Below, piece after piece: positions 8,871-16,421 of a DNA stretch of 36,003 nt; the first letter of the stretch is position 1, and every line of letters begins with the position of its first letter. Source of the stretch: an uncultured Mollicutes bacterium (GTDB taxonomy: Bacteria > Bacillota_I > Bacilli_A > RFN20 > CAG-826). Where the stretch lies: positions 1 through 36,003 of the forward strand of contig UQFY01000017.1 in NCBI GenBank assembly GCA_900540385.1. The letters run 5' to 3'. The position numbers and the translations under genes were made by a program. The notes beneath the pieces were generated by a model. It ran no database searches and was not told where the DNA came from. It saw only the letters and a program-made list of their open reading frames with translations.

Positions 8871-9476
8871 TTAGAGCATGAGTTTTCGCTCTTCATATAA
8901 TTTCCTAAAATTCTCCGTCGTATATTTTTCAGGAAGAAACAATATTTGTTTGGATATTGTGGGATTGGCGATAAATAAATTTAAACCTAAATGGAAAGAA
9001 ATGGCAAAATTTTGCTTCTTCATCAGTTTACAAAAATAAATTATATGATTGTCAGTTAAGGAAAAAGGAATCTCTTCAAAAGGTGCTTCTGCCATAGGAT
9101 TCTTAAGAAGGTTCCAAAGTGTTTTTTCCTTTTTATTTTGTGGTTTATTATCTAAAAATAACTGCAATTTCCCATGTATTTCTTTAAAAATAGAGGGATT
9201 TTCCATAATTTTTCTTTCTGGAGAAAACAAAATATAAAAAATCATTGGCGAATCCCCATTAATTGATTGTTCCCAAAAAGAAAAAACATAGCCGTAAAAG
9301 AGTTCTCCGTTTTGAATCAGTTTTTCTCTTTGATAATAATTTTTTGTTAAGAACCCGGTTAGTTTGCCTTTGAAGGAATCCTTTCCCGAAATATATTTCA
9401 AATCTTCTTTCGTGAATAAATGTTGTTTCTCCGAAAAGGCTTTTCTTTCGTTTTCAAGCAAAGAATAGTAGTCCAT
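8871..9476 (-). CDS. Uncharacterised cytoplasmic protein
   Basis: A 201-residue soluble protein rich in Lys, Phe and Asn, with no signal peptide, membrane helix or motif that I can assign. Lys/Glu-rich helices at the N-terminus are followed by mixed alpha/beta-type sequence such as SPMIFYILFSPERKI. It is first in a unit with the metallo-beta-lactamase-fold gene. There is no Shine-Dalgarno. A promoter ends so close to the ATG that the mRNA is expected to start at or next to the start codon. The gene is divergent from tldD. Confidence 0.7.
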   Translation of the reverse strand: MDYYSLLENERKAFSEKQHLFTKEDLKYISGKDSFKGKLTGFLTKNYYQREKLIQNGELFYGYVFSFWEQSINGDSPMIFYILFSPERKIMENPSIFKEIHGKLQLFLDNKPQNKKEKTLWNLLKNPMAEAPFEEIPFSLTDNHIIYFCKLMKKQNFAISFHLGLNLFIANPTISKQILFLPEKYTTENFRKLYEERKLML

Positions 9477-9483
9477 AAAAGAA

Positions 9484-9513
9484 TATATACACTAAGTTTG
9501 AGTAAAACTCAAA
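9484..9513 (-). promoter_or_regulatory. Promoter of the 9476 gene with overlapping palindrome
   Basis: On the minus strand, TTGAGT (9507-9512) is followed after 17 bases by TATATA (9484-9489), which puts the transcript start one base before the ATG, so the mRNA would be leaderless. A perfect inverted repeat TTTGAGT / ACTCAAA with a 3-base spacer (9497-9513) covers the -35 box and could be an operator in this divergent region. Confidence 0.55.
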
Positions 9514-9570
9514 AATAATCGAGATACGTGTTTTCTATTGTGCTAACATTGCTGTACTTAGGAGAAACAA

Positions 9571-10977
9571 ATGATCTCGAAAAATCTCGCTATAGAAGTC
9601 TTAAACGAAGCTTTATCCACAGGGGGAGATTACGCTGAAATTTATCTTGAGGAAAAAATCACAGAAGGCGTTTCATTAGAAAATGGCTCCGTTGAAACTT
9701 CCTCCAACCTAGATGGTTTTGGATGCGGCATCCGTATTCTAAATGGCTTCTTATCTGTTTATGGCTACACTTGTAATATCAACCGCAAATCTCTTTTAGA
9801 TTTAGCGCGGAAATTATCCAAACGTTTTAACGAAAAAAGAAAAATCGAAGTGAAAGATTTGGAAACTGTACACGTCAAAAAGGTAAACAAAATCTCGGAA
9901 CATCTTAAAGACGTCCCTATTACAGAGAAAGTATCTTATTGCCGTGAGACTTCTAAAATAATTCAAAATGTTGATCCTAGAATCGTTCGAACCATCGTTT
10001 CTTTTAGCGATAGTTTAAAAAATATTCAAATCTGGAATGCCGAGGGAGAGAAAGGCAAGCACTTCACCACTCACGAAGAAAGAGGTCGTTTGTCTATGCT
10101 TGCTGTTGCAAAAGAAGGAAACAATATTCAAAGTTTCTCCTACGCACCAGGACGATGCGCTTCTTGGGATTATTTTAAAAACACTCTTCCTTGGAAAGAA
10201 TTCGCCCAAAAGGTTGGGGAGAAAGCAGTCGCTCTTTTAAGTGCTAAGGAATGCCCTCAAGGAAAATTTGACGTCGTCGTAGCAAATGGCTGGGGTGGAG
10301 TTGTTTTCCATGAAGCCTGTGGTCACTCTCTTGAGGCAGCCGCTACCGCTAAGAAACTTTCTGTCTTCTCAGAATCGATTGGCAAGCAAATCGCAAGTCC
10401 CCTTGTTTCTGCTTATGATGATGGAACTATGCCAAATGAATGGGGTTCTAATGATTTAGACTCCGAAGGCAATAAGACCCAAAAGATTCAATTAATCAAA
10501 GACGGCATTTGCACTTCCTTCCTCGTCGATAAATTAAATGGCAGACGTTTAGGAATGGAAGCAAACGGAACATCTAGAAGACAAAGTTATCGATATGAAC
10601 CCACTTCAAGAATGTCGAACACTTATATCGCTCCTGGAAAAGACAATCCGGAAGACATAATTAAAGATACCAAACTAGGCATTTATGTTGTTGATTTTGG
10701 TGGAGGTTCAGTAGAAACTACAACAGGTAATTTCAACTTCTCTGCCTCTGAAGCTTATATTATCCGAAATGGCAAAGTGTGTGAGATGGTTAAAGGCTGC
10801 ACTTTGATTGGATCGGGAAAAGAGGTTCTTATGAACATCGATCGCGTTGGAAACGATTTGAAACTTGGCCAAGGCATTTGCGGAGCCTCTTCGGGAAATA
10901 TTCCAGTCAACGTTGGACAACCAACAATCCGTATTAGAAACATCACTGTCGGTGGACGTGGAGGGAAATTAAAATGA
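9571..10977 (+). CDS. tldD: TldD-family zinc metalloprotease
   Basis: A 468-residue subunit of the TldD/TldE (PmbA) protease. In other bacteria the heterodimer cleaves unfolded or modified peptides such as microcin B17 and degrades CcdA. The active-site HExxxH is present as HEACGH (247-252) within VVFHEACGHSLEA. The downstream blocks MSNTYIAPG and the C-terminal GQGICGASSG region are typical of the family, and a Cys in VKGCTLIGSG is a candidate third zinc ligand. AGGAG precedes the ATG. A possible extended -10, TGC-TAACAT (9541-9549), lies upstream. The 3' end overlaps the tldE-type gene (ATGA), as expected for partners. Confidence 0.93.
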   Translation: MISKNLAIEVLNEALSTGGDYAEIYLEEKITEGVSLENGSVETSSNLDGFGCGIRILNGFLSVYGYTCNINRKSLLDLARKLSKRFNEKRKIEVKDLETVHVKKVNKISEHLKDVPITEKVSYCRETSKIIQNVDPRIVRTIVSFSDSLKNIQIWNAEGEKGKHFTTHEERGRLSMLAVAKEGNNIQSFSYAPGRCASWDYFKNTLPWKEFAQKVGEKAVALLSAKECPQGKFDVVVANGWGGVVFHEACGHSLEAAATAKKLSVFSESIGKQIASPLVSAYDDGTMPNEWGSNDLDSEGNKTQKIQLIKDGICTSFLVDKLNGRRLGMEANGTSRRQSYRYEPTSRMSNTYIAPGKDNPEDIIKDTKLGIYVVDFGGGSVETTTGNFNFSASEAYIIRNGKVCEMVKGCTLIGSGKEVLMNIDRVGNDLKLGQGICGASSGNIPVNVGQPTIRIRNITVGGRGGKLK

Positions 10978-12296
10978 ACGTCAATTTATTTTTTCAAAAA
11001 GCCCGCGAAGCAGGTATCAGTTCATGTCAACTACAAATCGGTACAAGCACATCCACTACCATCTCCATTTTTCATCACGAAATCGATTCTTACACAATCG
11101 AGAACATTCAGCTTATTTCTGCAAGCGGCATCTATGATGGCAAATACGGATCCACCGCCACAGAAAAAATGGATAACTCCTCTATCGATTTCCTAATTAA
11201 GGGAATTATCGATTCAGCTACAGTATCCGAAAGAAAAGACTGCGTTGATATTTTCCCAGGCTCTCCAAAATACAAGAAGAGAACATTTTTCTCCAAAGAA
11301 TTAAAAGAAACTCCAATCGAAAAGAAAATTGATTTAATCAAAGATATCGAAAAGAAGCTTTTTGAGGCTGATAGAGAAGTTTCAGAGGTAAGTGAAGTAA
11401 TTTATTCGGAAGCAGAGAGTTTCTATCGTTTTTACAACTCTTACGGCCTTAAGCTAAGCAAAAAGGCAAATTCTTTTGGCATTGGTGCGTCTATCGTTAT
11501 GAAACGTGGAGAGGAAGTCAAAACCTCGGAAGATTCCTTTTCAGGCATGGATTTAAATGAATTTGGCGAAACGAAGTTCATTCAAGGGATTATCAAAGAG
11601 TGCAAAAAGAAATTTGGTGGAAAATCTTGTAAGTCAGGAAAATACCCTGTTTTGCTTGATAGAGAGGTTTTTTCAACGCTTGTTGGCTGTTTCTTAAGTG
11701 CAAATAACGCCATAGCCGTTCAAAAAGGATCTTCCTTCCTACAAGGTTACGAAGGAAAGAAGGTTGCCTCAAAATGTCTTACCATTGACGAAGTTCCGTT
11801 AAAGAAAGGCATCTCCTATACATTCTTCGATGGAGAGGGGGTTGCTAGAGAGAATCGTCGAATCGTCAATCATGGTGTTTTATTGACTCATTTCTACAAT
11901 AGAGAAACAGCAAAGAAAGCGAATAGGGAGACAACCGGAAACGCTTCCGCCTCACTTGGGAAAATCGGAATCTCTTACACAAACATATTGGTAAAACCCG
12001 GAAGACAAACGAAAGAAGAAATCATCAAGGATATTAAAGAAGGAATATACATAACTGATATTGATGGACTAGGAACAGGACTAGATGAATCAAGCGGAAA
12101 TTTCTCCTGCCAAGCAGAAGGCTTTATGATCCGGGATGGAAAAATTGCTGAGCCATTAGATCTAATAACCCTCTCAGGTAATCTAATGAAAGTAATGTCC
12201 GACATTAAGAAAATAGACAATAACGTTAAAGACTGGCATTGGTTCTCATGCTCTGATGCATTGATAAAATCTATGTCTGTAGGCGGAGAAAATTAA
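10974..12296 (+). CDS. TldE/PmbA-family protein, partner of TldD
   Basis: A 440-residue protein of the TldD/PmbA family lacking the HExxxH motif, which marks it as the non-catalytic TldE (PmbA) partner. The family features GVLLTHFYNRETAKK, a GNAS segment, ILVKPG, and a C-terminal GNFSCQAEGFMI followed by ITLSGNLMKVMSDI are present. GGAGGG upstream and an ATGA overlap with tldD give coupled translation and matched subunit levels. A strong terminator follows about 20 bases after the stop, so the operon has two genes. The partner role is from family knowledge; the target peptide here is unknown. Confidence 0.9.
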   Translation: MNVNLFFQKAREAGISSCQLQIGTSTSTTISIFHHEIDSYTIENIQLISASGIYDGKYGSTATEKMDNSSIDFLIKGIIDSATVSERKDCVDIFPGSPKYKKRTFFSKELKETPIEKKIDLIKDIEKKLFEADREVSEVSEVIYSEAESFYRFYNSYGLKLSKKANSFGIGASIVMKRGEEVKTSEDSFSGMDLNEFGETKFIQGIIKECKKKFGGKSCKSGKYPVLLDREVFSTLVGCFLSANNAIAVQKGSSFLQGYEGKKVASKCLTIDEVPLKKGISYTFFDGEGVARENRRIVNHGVLLTHFYNRETAKKANRETTGNASASLGKIGISYTNILVKPGRQTKEEIIKDIKEGIYITDIDGLGTGLDESSGNFSCQAEGFMIRDGKIAEPLDLITLSGNLMKVMSDIKKIDNNVKDWHWFSCSDALIKSMSVGGEN

Positions 12297-12316
12297 CCCC
12301 TTAAAAACAGATAATT

Positions 12317-12342
12317 AGACCCATCAAAAATGGGTCTTTTTT
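12317..12342 (+). terminator. Rho-independent terminator of tldD-tldE
   Basis: Perfect arms AGACCCAT and ATGGGTCT with a 5-base loop are followed by a run of T. The 12343-12492 spacer beyond is A+T-rich with no other feature seen. Confidence 0.93.
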
Positions 12343-12492
12343 CATTAAAAACATAATTTTTTCATGACTTTTTTCATAAAGAAAACACCATTTTAGAAGA
12401 TTCGAAACCCTTCATTTTTTCGTCAAAATCAGTTTTTATACATCAAAAAACATCCGATATATACTAATTTTAAATTCTTTTTAAGTTATCTT

Positions 12493-12530
12493 TTTACCTT
12501 TTTTTATGTTCGTGATATAATTCGATTGTG
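12493..12530 (+). promoter_or_regulatory. Promoter giving a leaderless GTG-start mRNA
   Basis: TTTACC (12493-12498), 17 bases, then TGA-TATAAT (12513-12521), an extended -10. The expected first transcribed base is 12528, the G of the GTG start codon. Confidence 0.6.
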
Positions 12531-13142
12531 CAAAGTAAATTATTAATAAACATACAAAAGAAATTCAAGCCATCTGAACTCTTCTTCCTCTCAGATATTC
12601 ATGACAAGAACATGTCGGATGCCGCAGTCAAAGAAGAGCTTCTCCGCTTGACGAAAACGAAAGAGATCAATCGTTATTCCTATGGGGTCTATTACATTCC
12701 TGGACTAAGTGAACCTAGCGCTTTAAAGGCCATTGAGCTTCGTTACATTTCTAAAGACTCTGATATATATGGGTTTTATACCGGGGAAAACTTTTTAAAC
12801 ATCCTTAGAGGCAAAAAAATATCTTTAGAAGATCATATTGAAATCATGACTAATAGGGCCACCTCCGGAAAAAAGAACGTTTATATGTTTGAGAAACGTT
12901 TCACTCTTAGAAAGCCATATTACAAGATTGATAAATACAATATGACCACAAACGCTTTCCTATCTTATATAGCCATGACACCGCTATCTGAAATAAAAAA
13001 GAACTATTCTCTTTTAGCCAACTACTGTAGAAAAGAGCATCTCTCCGCCTCCGACGTTATGAATATGGCTCAATATTTCCCAACTAAGACAGCCTCTAAA
13101 TTACTTTCTAGCGATCTCTACCGTTCTCTTTGGAAACATTAA
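12528..13142 (+). CDS. AbiEi/DUF6088-like antitoxin-type winged-helix protein (orphan)
   Basis: A 204-residue protein starting with GTG. Residues about 10-56 form a winged helix-turn-helix pattern ending in YSYGVYYIPGL, the RG(I/V)YY.P-type ending of AbiEi-like antitoxin and DUF6088 regulators. Residues 60-130 (ALKAIELRYI...YGFYTGENFLN) match the layout of that group's second domain. In AbiE systems this protein represses its operon and counters a nucleotidyltransferase toxin encoded next to it. Here no toxin gene follows, so it is an orphan or a stand-alone regulator. No Shine-Dalgarno exists and the promoter places the mRNA start at the GTG. The family call is by pattern only. Confidence 0.7.
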   Translation: MQSKLLINIQKKFKPSELFFLSDIHDKNMSDAAVKEELLRLTKTKEINRYSYGVYYIPGLSEPSALKAIELRYISKDSDIYGFYTGENFLNILRGKKISLEDHIEIMTNRATSGKKNVYMFEKRFTLRKPYYKIDKYNMTTNAFLSYIAMTPLSEIKKNYSLLANYCRKEHLSASDVMNMAQYFPTKTASKLLSSDLYRSLWKH

Positions 13143-13309
13143 TCTTTCCTTTGTTTTCGTTAAAAACCAATTCTTATATTGAATATTTCTTCCTTGTCAT
13201 AACCGTAGTCATTTTATACGTGTTTTTAGACTTCGTTTTGAATATTAAAATAGATGATAAATGACATAATAAATAATTAATAAATTGACTATTTTTATAA
13301 TTGTATTTA

Positions 13310-13339
13310 TTAACAGTTATGACAAATCAAACGTATATT
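13310..13339 (+). promoter_or_regulatory. Promoter of candidate structured RNA
   Basis: TTAACA (13310-13315), 18 bases, TATATT (13334-13339). The predicted start is A13346. It lies in a gene-free stretch and points into the structured region described next. Confidence 0.45.
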
Positions 13340-13345
13340 TTTCTC

Positions 13346-13510
13346 ATTTTTAGGCCTTCAAAGTCCCCTTGTTTGTTCTTTCTATGTGAGTAAGTAATGG
13401 GCTTGGTAGGGTTTCAACGACCTCTATAAACATGGGAATCCGCATCCATGGGTGATTATTTATCTAGTAAGGCATTCTATCTACGTGCTTGTTTAATAGG
13501 CCTTTGTTCT
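13346..13510 (+). ncRNA. Candidate structured non-coding RNA, possibly 6S-like
   Basis: About 165 bases, richer in G+C than the surrounding spacer. Ends pair through AGGCCT (13352-13357) and AGGCCT (13498-13503), followed by TTTGTTCT. Inside, TAAGTAAT (13391-13398) pairs over 8 positions with ATTATTTA (13455-13462), enclosing hairpins TAGGGT/ACCTCTA (13407-13412 with 13420-13426, one bulge) and CATGG/CCATG (13431-13435 with 13446-13450). A small AAGGCA/TGCTT hairpin (13469-13490) lies on the 3' side of a large internal loop. The closing stem and central bubble recall 6S RNA, but the branched tip does not. A riboswitch is unlikely since no plus-strand gene follows. The rest of 13143-13607 holds no gene. 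Confidence 0.4.
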
Positions 13511-13564
13511 AAAAGATCGCATTATTAACATCAAAGTTAGAATGCTTATCCATTTAAAGGCGTT

Positions 13565-13586
13565 AAAAAAGCCCTCATGTGAGGGC
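13565..13586 (-). terminator. Rho-independent terminator of the M50-like gene
   Basis: On the minus strand GCCCTC and GAGGGC enclose a 4-base loop followed by TTTTTT. It lies about 21 bases after the stop codon of the gene at 13608-14798. Confidence 0.92.
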
Positions 13587-13607
13587 CTTAGATCCATTTT
13601 AGGTTCT

Positions 13608-14798
13608 TTATTTGTCTTCTTTCTTATCTTCATTCTCAGAAGGTTTTTCTTCCGTTTTATCCCCAAAAGAATAATCGCTGAAGTCCCAATCTGGATGAGC
13701 GCTTGCTACCTTAGCAAGAGAGGCTCTAATAAGTTCTAGTTCGATATGTTTCTTTTCTTCGCCAGAATCTTTAATGGCTTTATCTGCATGAGCAAGAGCG
13801 TCTTTTGCTTCGGTCTCACTCTCATCAATTAAACCGGAAACTAATAAATAAGCTCTCACAGAAGGGGCGCAAGAAAGGCTTGCAATGAACTTTTTATCCT
13901 CTAATGGAAGATTAATGTATTCTTCTTTGGCTTCTCCAAAATTTCCATTTAAAAGATGGATGGAGAGTTTTTGTGCAACAGCACTTTCATAGACGCGAGA
14001 GGAAACCTTTTGTTTAGAAGCGATGGCATATTCATTAATTTCTAATGCTTTAGCATAGTCTTTTTTATCCAATGCTTTATAAATAGAAATTTGATTTAAA
14101 GAGTTAGTGAAATCGGTAACTTCTTGATAAACAGGAGTCTCTGGAAGTTCTTTTCCGAGCAACATTTTCTCTTGAGCAAGTAAGAGATTGTTGTATGCTA
14201 AAACGTTTGTTTTATTGTTCAAAATCGTCATTAAATATCCGTCATTCTTACTGTCTAATGCAGCTGGAAAAATGTTGTACAAATTGACGAGAACGACAAT
14301 AACTAAAACAACAAGTCCAAAAACATAAGACGATCCCCACATCGGTTCGCTTTTTTTGAGTGCAAGGCCTAAAGACATAAAAGCAGCACAGGCCATAACC
14401 TCAAGCAATAAGAATAAGAGAGGAGCGTAAATATAGTGTCTTGGATTGGATTTTTCAGGATTCATTGGGCAGATAACAGTCTCACCCGTTAAACCATCGA
14501 AAGAGAAAGAAAAGGAGAAATGGAATTTGTTATCTTCCTTTCTTTGAAACTGCATCCCAAGGATATTTACTTTGTTAATTTTATATCCCCCAATCTTCGC
14601 TCCAATGATATGGCCGACTTCTAAGAGGTTGGCCGATAACAATATGCCTGCAGCAACCGCGATCACGACAAATAAGATCGAGTTCATAGGCAAAGTCGCG
14701 GAGCTTAATTCCGGACGTAAAATAACAAATCCGACAACCCCGGCGATTGCAAGCATCAGGATGTATACTAACCATCCCATGGCTTCATTTTTCTTCAT
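13608..14798 (-). CDS. Degenerate M50 (site-2 protease-like) membrane protein with helical C-terminal domain
   Basis: A 396-residue protein. Hydrophobic helices at about 9-27 and 40-58 lead into LLEVGHIIGAKIGGYKI (58-74), which matches the HExGH..AAK..G core of M50 intramembrane proteases but has Leu59 where the first zinc-binding His should be; Glu60 and His63 are kept. The second family motif appears as NIFPAALDSKNDGY (175-188), with Asp186 as the possible third ligand. Two more helices lie at about 122-146 and 155-178. Residues about 200-370 are soluble and helical, TPR-like in pattern, and the tail is acidic/Lys-rich. AGGAGG precedes the ATG. The gene has its own -10 box 100 bases upstream but also follows the TetR gene. 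Confidence 0.75.
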   Translation of the reverse strand: MKKNEAMGWLVYILMLAIAGVVGFVILRPELSSATLPMNSILFVVIAVAAGILLSANLLEVGHIIGAKIGGYKINKVNILGMQFQRKEDNKFHFSFSFSFDGLTGETVICPMNPEKSNPRHYIYAPLLFLLLEVMACAAFMSLGLALKKSEPMWGSSYVFGLVVLVIVVLVNLYNIFPAALDSKNDGYLMTILNNKTNVLAYNNLLLAQEKMLLGKELPETPVYQEVTDFTNSLNQISIYKALDKKDYAKALEINEYAIASKQKVSSRVYESAVAQKLSIHLLNGNFGEAKEEYINLPLEDKKFIASLSCAPSVRAYLLVSGLIDESETEAKDALAHADKAIKDSGEEKKHIELELIRASLAKVASAHPDWDFSDYSFGDKTEEKPSENEDKKEDK

Positions 14799-14821
14799 TT
14801 AAATAATCCTCCTATGGATTT

Positions 14822-14906
14822 GTGCTGGTAATGACCATCACATGTGTGTCACTACAAAGAAACGATAGAAGGCTATTCTTCTCGAAAAAAGAACGATGTA
14901 ATTATA
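14822..14906 (-). promoter_or_regulatory. -10 box and leader hairpin of the M50-like gene
   Basis: A perfect TATAAT on the minus strand (14901-14906) lies in the 142-base gap after the TetR gene; no clear -35 was found. The leader contains an imperfect inverted repeat GTGCTGGT / ACCATCAC (14822-14829 and 14834-14841), which forms a hairpin or operator about 15 bases before the AGGAGG. Confidence 0.45.
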
Positions 14907-14940
14907 GTCTTTCTTTTTAGAGAATACATAGCAATCTTCC

Positions 14941-15504
14941 TTATAAGCTGCGTTTTCTTTCCTCTTTAGACAAAGAAACGATAGCAGGATATAAAATCGT
15001 CGTTGCAGAGATGATGTATTTCTTCAGAGTTCTTTCTACTTTTAAAGCGTTCGTATCTTGGTTTTTGAAAGCGAATTCAAACTCTTGAGAAACATTAATG
15101 GCAAACCTTCTTGCGACGTTACGAAAACTCGCTTTCGGAATACCGATGCTTTGATGGGTGGAATACAAAGAAATCATTCTCGTAATAATTTTGTTGTAGA
15201 AGAAATCACTCACCAAATCCGAACCGGCAGACATGTAAGTAGAATGTAAGAAATCGAAATTTCTAATAGAATAGGCTAAAAGACATTCCAAAATCTCACG
15301 AATCGTATTGCAATCACTTAAACCTGGCACGTCTTCATTTAAGAAGATGGATGCTAGTAAATCATAGATATCCTGATAGTGGTAATAAAAGGTTTGACGA
15401 TGCAAATGAAGTTTATCGCAAAGCGTCGTGACATTAATGTCGCTTAACGGCTTTGTTTGCATCATCTCTTTGAGAGCTATTTTAAATTTTTGCTCTGTGG
15501 TCAT
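14941..15504 (-). CDS. TetR-family transcriptional regulator
   Basis: A 187-residue DNA-binding protein. Residues about 5-50 form the TetR helix-turn-helix (LSDINVTTLCDKLHLHRQ then TFYYHYQDIYDLL), the most conserved part of the family; the rest is a divergent helical ligand-binding/dimer domain. The start overlaps the psuG stop (TAATG), so it is the fourth gene of a coupled operon with an ABC transporter, a P-type ATPase and psuG. Its likely operator is the 25-bp palindrome in that operon's promoter (21863-21887), which would give autorepression. The ligand is unknown. Confidence 0.9.
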   Translation of the reverse strand: MTTEQKFKIALKEMMQTKPLSDINVTTLCDKLHLHRQTFYYHYQDIYDLLASIFLNEDVPGLSDCNTIREILECLLAYSIRNFDFLHSTYMSAGSDLVSDFFYNKIITRMISLYSTHQSIGIPKASFRNVARRFAINVSQEFEFAFKNQDTNALKVERTLKKYIISATTILYPAIVSLSKEERKRSL

Positions 15505-16421
15505 TATTTCGCACCGGATTTTTTCAAATTCGCATATTCAACGGCGATCTTAGCGCCAAGCTCCGCATTGTTTAAAACAAGGGCAATGTTGGTGTCCAAA
15601 CTCTTTCCGCCAGTCACTTCCGCGATTTTTGCTAAAAGGAATGGAGTAATATCTTTTCCCTTGATTCCTTTTTCTTCGCATTCTTTAACGGCATCATCAA
15701 TGATCTTATCGATGTATTCGTGAGATAAGGCGTATTCTTCTGGAACTGGATTAGCAATCAATAAACCGCCTGTTAAGCCAAGTTCACGTTTTGCATGAAT
15801 GATATTGGCTGCTTCAAGTGGGGAATTAAAGACAGCGTCCACCGGTTTTCCGGAATTACGGCAATAGAAATTAGCAAACCCTTTCTCTTTGTAAGATAAA
15901 ACAGTAACGCCTTGTGTCTCTAACACTTCAAGCGTCTTATCGATGTCTAAGATTGCTTTACAGCCTGCACAAACGACAGTGACTGGATTCTCACCAATTT
16001 CATATAAATCACGCGAAACGTCCATCGTATGCTCAGCACCACGATGTACCCCGCCAATGCCACCGGTTACAAACACTTCAATGCCTGCTGCTTTCGCCAT
16101 AAGAATGGTTCCGCTAACAGTTGTTGCTCCCCAGCCTTTATTAGCAACAACGACAGGGAAATCACGTTTGGAGACTTTCGCAATTCCTTTTTTCTTGCCA
16201 AATTCTTCAATCATTTCAGGAGTCATGCCGATAATCGGTTCACCATCGATAATTCCCATTGTTGCTGGAATGGCTCCATTATCACGGATGACCTTTTCCA
16301 CTCTTAAAGCCGTCTCCACATTTCTTGGATAAGGCATACCATGAGAGATGATGGTGCTTTCGAGGGCAACAACAGCTCTTCCTTCTTCTAACGCTTTTTT
16401 AACTTCTGGGTTAATTTTCAT
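15504..16421 (-). CDS. psuG: Pseudouridine-5'-phosphate glycosidase
   Basis: A 305-residue enzyme that reversibly converts pseudouridine 5'-phosphate to uracil and ribose 5-phosphate in pseudouridine salvage. Family blocks are clear: ALESTIISHGMPYPRN near the start, a DFPVVVANKGWGATTVSGT segment, TGGIGGVHRGAEHTMD with active-site-type residues, VCAGCKAILDI, and the C-terminal TPFLLAKIAEVTGGKSLDTNIAL. The length is normal. AAAGGAG precedes the ATG, which overlaps the P-type ATPase stop (ATGA), and its stop overlaps the TetR start (TAATG). The usual partner kinase gene psuK is absent nearby, so phosphorylation must be done elsewhere. Confidence 0.96.
   Translation of the reverse strand: MKINPEVKKALEEGRAVVALESTIISHGMPYPRNVETALRVEKVIRDNGAIPATMGIIDGEPIIGMTPEMIEEFGKKKGIAKVSKRDFPVVVANKGWGATTVSGTILMAKAAGIEVFVTGGIGGVHRGAEHTMDVSRDLYEIGENPVTVVCAGCKAILDIDKTLEVLETQGVTVLSYKEKGFANFYCRNSGKPVDAVFNSPLEAANIIHAKRELGLTGGLLIANPVPEEYALSHEYIDKIIDDAVKECEEKGIKGKDITPFLLAKIAEVTGGKSLDTNIALVLNNAELGAKIAVEYANLKKSGAK

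Noticed and set aside
5487..12296. Possible use of TGA as tryptophan (Mycoplasma-type code)
   Set aside because: TGA closes genes in several ATGA overlaps and Trp residues at conserved positions are TGG, so the standard bacterial code holds.
13143..13607. RNase P RNA, tmRNA or a known riboswitch in the gap
   Set aside because: The RNase P core GAGGAAAGTCC, a tmRNA T-arm with CCA end, and common riboswitch cores are absent, and no plus-strand gene follows.
15943..16332. A 129-codon open frame on the plus strand opposite psuG
   Set aside because: It is antisense to a clear enzyme gene, Pro/Ser/Ala-rich as a reverse-frame shadow, and has no start signal.
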